This document shows positions 57,688 through 64,000 of a stretch of DNA of 64,000 nucleotides, one piece after another. The DNA is from Astrocystis sublimbata (lineage: Eukaryota; Ascomycota; Sordariomycetes; Xylariales; Xylariaceae): assembly GCA_022453515.1 (NCBI GenBank), contig JAJNNY010000050.1, positions 1 to 64,000 of the forward strand. Reading direction: 5' to 3'. Below the pieces are notes generated by a model. That model saw nothing but the letters and a program-made list of their open reading frames with translations, did no database searches and was not told the origin of the DNA. Position 1 is the stretch's first letter. Every line of letters begins with the position of its first letter. Position numbers and translations under genes: made by a program.

Positions 57688-60000
57688 TGGGCTTGGGTGG
57701 CTCGAGAGGGATGGCAAGGCAAACAAACACCTGCCTACTCAATGCAATACTTGTTGTAGATGCACTATGCAACTTACCTCGGGTATTGGGGCGTCATCCG
57801 ATGTTGGGTGGAATAGGAGAAGGGGAGATGGTTGTCGCTTGGCGTCGTGTTTCGGGTCTGCAACGAAGCTTTTCCTACCTTTCTTTTTTTTCTTTTTTGG
57901 GTCACTTGCATGTTCGGGTCTTGTTCCTGCGACATGCGGATTGGTGGAATTCGTGTCTATGGTCGGGGGGATCGACTTGCCAGGGAGTAATGAACTAATA
58001 GTCGGGTGGGTTGCTGGATTAGATACAGGTAGGCATGCTCTGCTCGCTACTACATGGCAAGTATGTACGAGGCGGCGATGCCAAGGTAATTGGCAGTTTC
58101 CAAAGGAAGAACGGCCGAATAACACTCATTTGGTCCCAGATACATAGTACCTGCCTCCCTCGCCTCCAAGGTTGCCTTGGTGTTGATGATGTTCACACTT
58201 AGTCCTGAATGGGTGCAGGAGCATGGCGTCGCGTGGACGTCCATCTAGACTTTGGAGGGCCAGAAGCGAGAGATAGCAATTGGCTGTGATTCGCGGCGTA
58301 TTTTGGTTAGCGGCATGTGCCCGTACCCATACAGAATCCAGAAGGGCGAAGTCAGCTGGCTCGGGTTGGCAGGTGGTAGGGTGAGCTCATGTACAATGAC
58401 GTATTGACTCAGGGTTTGAGCCACATGGTGTAGAACCCATATTCAGGGCCACCGAGGGCCACATTTCGCCTAGCCCCTAGCCGAGAGCACAGCTGAGCCA
58501 CTCGACTTGGGCTGCACCTTAACTCGAGTGGAAGGAACATGACTCCAGCCAGCCATGCCAGCCTCTTCGGCGATTATTAATACGGTACACGGATATACGA
58601 GTATCCGATATAGGCCGGGAATCGACAAGGAGCCGCACCGTGCGCTGCGCTAGAGCTCAGCACGGGAGAAGGACCCTGAGCATCTCTTGTTGATCTTTGT
58701 CAGTCCTCGTTCCTGAGAGGCTGGCTCGGCCTCAACACCACTTTAAAAAGTGTAGATACGAACATTCACATGATTGCCCTTTCCAACCCACTCGAGCCAC
58801 TCAGAAATTCCGACATCTCATGTTTAGGCAAGACTTACCTAACGGGGCATATGGGCATATGGACATGTCGGCAGGAATTTGTGCATCGTCGCCAGGTCTA
58901 GCGTGCCATTAGCCGTGCTGCTATTGGGCGTGGGCTGCTTTCCAAGCTGGTACTGCCGCGAGCCGAGCTGGTCTCGCAGGCCGAGGGCCCTTCCAGAACC
59001 TCGCCAACCCCTGTCGGTAGCACCACTGTCGTAGGCGAACGAGAAGTACTTGCGGGACTGGCTATCTGGCACCTATCAGCGTTGTACATGGCGGTGTCGG
59101 TGGACCCTGACGTGCCTGAGACACAGTAAGACACGGTGCAGTGTGCAGCAGCGATCGTCATAGTGCCATCTTAGTGCCACCACTTCTAGCCCAGTCAGGC
59201 AGTAGCGGGTCGGTCAGGCCAGGTCTGCTTGGAGCAGCCGCGGCCGGGCACAGTGTGCCGTACAGTATGCGTGCTGCTGCGTGTACTATGTAATTTGTGT
59301 ACCTGGTAAATCTACCTGGTCGACTTTCCCGTCCGGTCTGATCTTTCGCATCCCATCCACATCCCATCCACGCACCCACGCCCGTCCCAACCAGCGCTGC
59401 CCCAAGCATCCCCCGAGCATCCCCAAGTCCACCAATCCACACGTCCCATCTGCGCGCGATTCGGATTCGCTGGACCGACCGCCGACAGCACGGGCGACGA
59501 GACCCTTCATCAACTGCCCCCATCCACGGTACCGCGCTCCATCATTCCACCCTGAGCCTCATCTCGCACTCGACTCATCTCATCTCCCATGCGCTGCGCG
59601 CTTGCAGGCCATCCATCGTAGCCATCATCCCATCCATGAGCCTGTCGTCGAAAGAGTAGCGCACCTCGTCTTCGTCTAGGTGCCCATCCATGTCTCTGTC
59701 CGCGTCTGTGTCTGTGTACCCGAACAAGACGCCGCCGCCCACCCCCCCAACATGGTCCGACACACTCGCACACGCACCACGACTACTGTTCCTCTCTTCT
59801 CCCTCTAGTCCTTGTCCTCATCCGACCACGCGCCGAAGAGCCTGTGCCACCCTCCCCTGTCCAGCCGCCCGGTCGCTGACACCGAAGCGACGACGACCTC
59901 CATCCCAGCCTCTGCACTCGGTAGCCAATCCCCACGCCCCATCCGAGCAGGAGACACACCTCACCTTCCACATTACACACACCCTCGACACACATCCATC
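57688..60000. other. intergenic and 5' leader of the splicing factor
   Basis: No gene is seen to about 59150. From about 59300 to 60000 the plus strand is C/T-rich, as in leaders of strongly expressed fungal genes. An open frame continues upstream of the chosen ATG, but its composition is not protein-like. Confidence 0.45.
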
Positions 60001-63000
60001 ATGGCCACCCCTCTGGGAGAGGCTGACTGGATAGCCTACCTCGACGAGCAGAAGCTTTTGGCGCGATCGCGCGACCTCGAGAGCCGCATCAAGGTCGTTG
60101 AGCTCTACAAGGCCGCCATCGGTGATGAGCCCGGCAGTCTGCACCTCTGGCTCGGCTACTGTCAGTACTTCTGGTCTCTTTTCACCGAATGCCAAACCGT
60201 GCCCCCGTCGTCGTCGTCGTCAGCATCTCCGTCCCCGTCGCCTGGCACGGGATCGTGGACCGACGATGATCGCCGTCTCGGCCGAGACCTCTTCTCCTTC
60301 GATGCGGCACTGAGTCTCTGGGGCGACGGCTACGATGCTGTCAAGTTTCGCATTTCCGACAGCCACGAACTCTGGGACCGCTGGATTCATGTCGAGCTTG
60401 ATCAGCTCGCCCGCACGCGCCACCCCACCAGCGGTGTCAACGCCAGTGGTGTTAAGCGCATCTCCCACCTGTTCCGCGATCGCCTGCAGGTTCCCCACCG
60501 CACCTGGGATGAGACCTCCCAGATGTTCTCCCAGTTTCTGACCACCTACAACAATGCCGCATACGAGCAGGAGATGCAGGATGTCACGCGCACCGCGCAC
60601 GAAGCAAAGACGGCATATGAGCAGCGCGAAGCTTTCGAGATCGGTCTCGCCCGCGCCCCCGACCATGACGCCGAGAAGGAGAAGATGCGCCAGTATCTCG
60701 ACTGGGAGATGACCCAGACCGCCGCCGCCATATCCGACGTGGCCAGCAACTCCACCGCGAACGCCCGTCACCACCCGCGCCAGCCTGATCGTTTCGCCAT
60801 TCCTCTCGGCCTCGGCCTCTACGCCCGCGCCCTCACAACCAGCACCCTCTTCGCCTTCGATGACGAAATCTGGAATAACTGCGCTGTCCACATATCGAGC
60901 CTCCATCGCCAGGCCAAGGCCCACCCCTCCCTCTACACCCCTCTTCTACCCAATATGCTCGACTTTTTCCAGCGTGCCACCAAACACTGCCCCTGGGCTG
61001 GCCCTCTCTGGTCTCGCTACATTCTGACCGCCGAGGATGCCGGCCTGGCGTTCCACAACGTCGAGTCGATCAAGCACGCTGCTACTAACACGAAAGCTCT
61101 CGACAAGAATGGCATGACGGGTGTGCTCGACATGTACACGGCCTGGTGTGGCTTCCTCAAACGGACAGCCATGAACCCGAATGCGCACGAGGATGCTGCC
61201 GACGTTGCCGATGTCGGTCTGCTCGCTGCCCTGGAGGATGTCGAACTCTGGGGCAAGCGTCTCTACAAGGACATGTATCAGGGCGACCCCAACTTCCGCC
61301 TCGAGCGCATTCTGATACAGTTTCTGACCGAGGTCAAAGGAGATCCGGAGGCCGCGAGAAGCCACTGGGACCGCATGTCTCGTCAATCTCTCCTAGCCAA
61401 TAGCTATGATTTCTGGCTGAACTACTACCTCTGGGAAATGGTCGTCTATGCCTCGAGGACACGGGGCCCGAGTCCGACACCACCGACGCCCTCCGCGGGC
61501 ACCCAGAATGCTCGGATACCTACCCTAGCCACCGGTGTTCTGCAGCGCGCCCTCACACAAAAGTCGCTCGACTGGCCGGAACGGATCATGGAAGTTTACC
61601 TTCAACATTGCAATGATTATGAGGTATCCGAAACGCTGCATTTCGCACTGGATACGGTTCATAAGACTCGGCGGAGAGTGGAGAAGCGTCGTGTGAGAGA
61701 GAACGCGGCTGCCAATGCGGCGTATGCTACCCAATTGCAGGCCCAGAACGAAACCGAGAATGCGAAAGAGATTGAACAAACACCAGATGTCGATGTGACT
61801 AGCAATACACAAGACACCACAATACCAGGCTCACCATCCGGTGCCAAGAGGAAACGGGGCGAAGAGACGAACGAGGATGCAGATGCGGCTTCACACAAGA
61901 AGGTCAGAAGCACGGAATCACATGGCGACGAAGCCGAATCTGCCGACGCGAAACCTAAACGAGACCGTGAGAATACATCTGTAATGGTGACAAATCTACC
62001 CTCCGACGTCACTCAGACAGCCGTTCGGAAATACTTCCACCCATACGGACACATCAACAACTTGGTTCTCCACAGGGAAGGGGACGAGAAGTCATCGTCG
62101 GCCTTGATCGAGTTTCGCTCTTCGGAGGAAGCGGACTCGGCACTTTTGCGTGATCAGAAATATTTCAATCAGTCTAAGCTCGACGTCCAACCGGGCACGC
62201 GTCTGACCCTGTTCGTCTCAAATTACCCACCCACGGCAGATGAAGCATACCTTCGTCGTCTCTTCAAGCATTGCGGCGACATATTCAATATACGGTGGCC
62301 TTCGCTCAAGTACAACACGCACCGCCGCTTCTGTTATGTCTCTTTCCGGACGACCGATGCATCTCGCAAAGCGACGCTAATGGATGGGACGATGGTCGAG
62401 GGCAAGTATAAACTGCAATCGAAGTACTCCGACCCGTCACACAAGAAGGACCGCGAGGGCGCTCTGGCCGAGGGACGTGAAGTCCGCGTCAAGGGCGTCC
62501 ATCCGTCGACAGAAGAGAACGACCTCCGCAGCATATTTGGCAAGTACGGTAAAGTCGTCAGCCTTCGCTTTCTGACTAAGCTCAGCGGACAGCCCATCGG
62601 CACCGCCTATGTCGTCTTCCAGACCAAGGAGCAGGCTGAAAACGCCCTCCAATTGGACAAGACCAAGTTCAAGTCGCAGCTGCTGGAGGTGGAGCTCTGC
62701 AAGGAGTCGAATTACCGGCCCTTGGCTACGAGTCGTGGCGAGCGCGGCACGTCGGATACGGCATCCCCTGCGCCCTCGGCGGATGGTGACGTCACGATGG
62801 CTGATGGCGACGACGACGACGAGCAAGCAGGGGCGGGTAATAAAGGGGTGGAGATCCGGGAACGGACCATGGCTATCCTCGACGTCCCCGACACCATTAA
62901 CGACGCGCGTGTGCGGTCTCTGGCGGAGAAGTACGGGTCCATCGTCAAGCTTGTCTTACGGCCTGATCATGCGGGCGCCACTGTTGAGTTCGCGGACGTC

Positions 63001-63492
63001 GCGGCGGTTGGAAGGGCTTCGCTTGGGATCGAGGGCTACGAGATCATACCGGGTAGGAAATTACGGACGGGAAGTGTGAGGGAATTATTTGCGGAGAAAG
63101 GCGAGAAGAAGCCGTCGTCGAATCATTCTGGTGGTCGTAATAATAAGGATAAGGATGGGACGAAAACTACCGGGAATGCGAATGCGACTGCGAAGGAAAA
63201 GTGGATGCCGCCGCCCGTCGCGGTTCGGAGACCGGTTCTTGGTGGACGACGGGGCGGACGCGGTGGAAGGATGGGTGCGCTGGGCTTTGTTGCTGCTGCT
63301 ACTGCTACTGCCGCTGCTAGTAATCATAAGAAAGAGGACGAGAAAGAGAAAGAGAAGGTGAAGGAGGAAGAGAAAGGTGATGTTGGCCCTGCGCAGGGGA
63401 AGAAGGGGAATGGGGAACAAGATGGGAGTGAGAATATCGTAGTTGGCGAGGGGAAGAGGAATGGGGATGGGGATGGGGGCGGGAGGGAATGA
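60001..63492 (+). CDS. PRP24: U4/U6 snRNP-associated splicing factor, SART3/Prp24 type
   Basis: Nuclear RNA-binding protein that helps re-anneal U4 and U6 snRNAs. Intronless, 1163 residues from the ATG at 60001. I chose this start because conserved-looking sequence begins there (GEADWIAYLDEQKLLAR) after C/T-rich leader DNA. Residues about 1-560 are HAT-type helical repeats (RIKVVELYKAAI, LWLGYCQYFWSLF, ARSHWDRMSRQSLLANSYDFW). A charged nuclear-localisation-like stretch (GAKRKRGEE) follows. Four RRM domains come next: SVMVTNLPSDV, RLTLFVSNYPPTADE, REVRVKGVHPSTEEN, and a divergent RTMAILDVPDTIND. The C-terminus has an RGG-like GGRRGGRGGRMG and a low-complexity K/E tail. As a conserved housekeeping gene it marks the edge of the accessory region. 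Confidence 0.9.
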   Translation: MATPLGEADWIAYLDEQKLLARSRDLESRIKVVELYKAAIGDEPGSLHLWLGYCQYFWSLFTECQTVPPSSSSSASPSPSPGTGSWTDDDRRLGRDLFSFDAALSLWGDGYDAVKFRISDSHELWDRWIHVELDQLARTRHPTSGVNASGVKRISHLFRDRLQVPHRTWDETSQMFSQFLTTYNNAAYEQEMQDVTRTAHEAKTAYEQREAFEIGLARAPDHDAEKEKMRQYLDWEMTQTAAAISDVASNSTANARHHPRQPDRFAIPLGLGLYARALTTSTLFAFDDEIWNNCAVHISSLHRQAKAHPSLYTPLLPNMLDFFQRATKHCPWAGPLWSRYILTAEDAGLAFHNVESIKHAATNTKALDKNGMTGVLDMYTAWCGFLKRTAMNPNAHEDAADVADVGLLAALEDVELWGKRLYKDMYQGDPNFRLERILIQFLTEVKGDPEAARSHWDRMSRQSLLANSYDFWLNYYLWEMVVYASRTRGPSPTPPTPSAGTQNARIPTLATGVLQRALTQKSLDWPERIMEVYLQHCNDYEVSETLHFALDTVHKTRRRVEKRRVRENAAANAAYATQLQAQNETENAKEIEQTPDVDVTSNTQDTTIPGSPSGAKRKRGEETNEDADAASHKKVRSTESHGDEAESADAKPKRDRENTSVMVTNLPSDVTQTAVRKYFHPYGHINNLVLHREGDEKSSSALIEFRSSEEADSALLRDQKYFNQSKLDVQPGTRLTLFVSNYPPTADEAYLRRLFKHCGDIFNIRWPSLKYNTHRRFCYVSFRTTDASRKATLMDGTMVEGKYKLQSKYSDPSHKKDREGALAEGREVRVKGVHPSTEENDLRSIFGKYGKVVSLRFLTKLSGQPIGTAYVVFQTKEQAENALQLDKTKFKSQLLEVELCKESNYRPLATSRGERGTSDTASPAPSADGDVTMADGDDDDEQAGAGNKGVEIRERTMAILDVPDTINDARVRSLAEKYGSIVKLVLRPDHAGATVEFADVAAVGRASLGIEGYEIIPGRKLRTGSVRELFAEKGEKKPSSNHSGGRNNKDKDGTKTTGNANATAKEKWMPPPVAVRRPVLGGRRGGRGGRMGALGFVAAATATAAASNHKKEDEKEKEKVKEEEKGDVGPAQGKKGNGEQDGSENIVVGEGKRNGDGDGGGRE

Positions 63493-64000
63493 ACTGAACT
63501 GAATGAATTTTGGGATTTGGGAAGATGGGGATGAAAGATGAAGGGTGAAGAGTCTGCGTTCGTTGGGATGGACGAATGAACGAACCGACGAGCGGACGAA
63601 CGAACCGACGAACAGACGAACTTAATAGAATCCTGGGACTTGATGGGGATCCTGGGGTTTAGAAGATGAATTCATATCCTGTTCCAGATCCAGATCCAGA
63701 TGTTATCCGGATGTCAGCTGAATGAATTATAAGGGGATAATATTGTGAGCGTAGACTAGGCTACATGAAATGAAGAGCGTCGAGCCTTGAGCTTAGATTT
63801 ACAAGACTTTCAACTTTATTCATCAATGCTGGCTGACTAGTCCTGCTTTAGTTGTGGGAGCTGACCCAGGGGCATGTAACCTCAGCTCATGTGTAGACTC
63901 ATGCCACTAGTAGTAAGTGAGTGAATCAAGCCTGGAGGCTTTTTCGGGAAGTAGGTAGCATGGCTTGGTTGAATTGGCTAATGTGTCTATATACTTGTAG
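63493..64000. other. 3' flank, no gene
   Basis: Holds a short tandem repeat at 63578-63621 and a three-copy CCAGAT run near 63684. Nothing else is recognised. Confidence 0.5.
63578..63621. repeat. 20-bp tandem repeat, two copies
   Basis: Two adjoining 20-bp units beginning GAACGAACCGACGA, plus the first bases of a third. They lie about 85 bp after the stop of the splicing factor. Confidence 0.75.

Noticed and set aside
59510..59773. Minus-strand open frame of 87 residues in the C/T-rich leader
   Set aside because: Simple-sequence effect; Gly/Arg-rich with no motif.
59812..60000. N-terminal extension of the splicing factor frame
   Set aside because: Open frame only because the leader is C/T-rich; Pro/Ser/His-rich translation without family resemblance, whereas sequence typical of the family starts at 60001.

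Overview
The window reads as genomic DNA of a filamentous ascomycete. Genes are split by many short introns (about 50-130 bp) with GT...AG ends and CTAAC/CTGAC/CTAAT-like branch points. The protein families are typical of Pezizomycotina: a highly reducing polyketide synthase (HR-PKS), fungal P450s, a DHA2 transporter, LysM and CBM18 proteins, and a UstYa/DUF3328 protein. I cannot name the species. Exon models were built by hand from the sequence and family knowledge, without alignment tools.

Region 1 (about 1.75-36.5 kb) is a large biosynthetic gene cluster with 12 genes on alternating strands: GTP cyclohydrolase I; a four-part fusion (methyltransferase-like / FAD oxidase / phosphomevalonate-kinase-like P-loop / adenine phosphoribosyltransferase); an argininosuccinate-lyase paralogue lacking part of its signature; a secreted berberine-bridge-type oxidase that has lost both flavin-anchoring residues; two P450s; a rhodopsin-like membrane protein; a short-chain dehydrogenase; a bANK-type (bZIP basic region plus ankyrin) regulator; an MFS exporter; an alpha/beta hydrolase; and an HR-PKS (KS-AT-DH-degenerate MT-ER-KR-ACP). 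Several members are paralogues of primary-metabolism enzymes for pterin, purine and arginine. This suggests a product that joins a reduced polyketide to a nitrogenous part, or two adjoining pathways. The PKS reading frame carries one apparent single-base break.

Region 2 (about 36.9-52 kb) is a chitin-related island. It holds a very long secreted protein with CBM18 and GH18 chitinase domains and a C-terminal NucA/NucB-type nuclease domain, in the style of killer-toxin-like chitinases. Divergent from it is a LysM protein. A second divergent pair follows, made of an unknown cytosolic protein and a five-LysM secreted protein. A single-pass membrane glycoprotein closes the region.

Region 3 (about 53.1-57.7 kb) is a small RiPP locus of the dikaritin/ustiloxin type. 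A UstYa-family oxidase is divergent from a secreted precursor with three 29-residue repeats ending in Lys-Arg, plus a fourth divergent unit. About 1.2 kb further on lies a paralogous precursor whose repeat-like tail sits behind an in-frame stop. I think this is the most novel compact system here.

Region 4 (60.0-63.5 kb) is a conserved splicing factor (SART3/Prp24-type, HAT repeats plus RRMs). It probably marks the return to core genome. No CRISPR arrays, rRNA genes or intact tRNA genes were seen. One decayed tRNA-like stretch and a possible decayed HET-type gene are noted.
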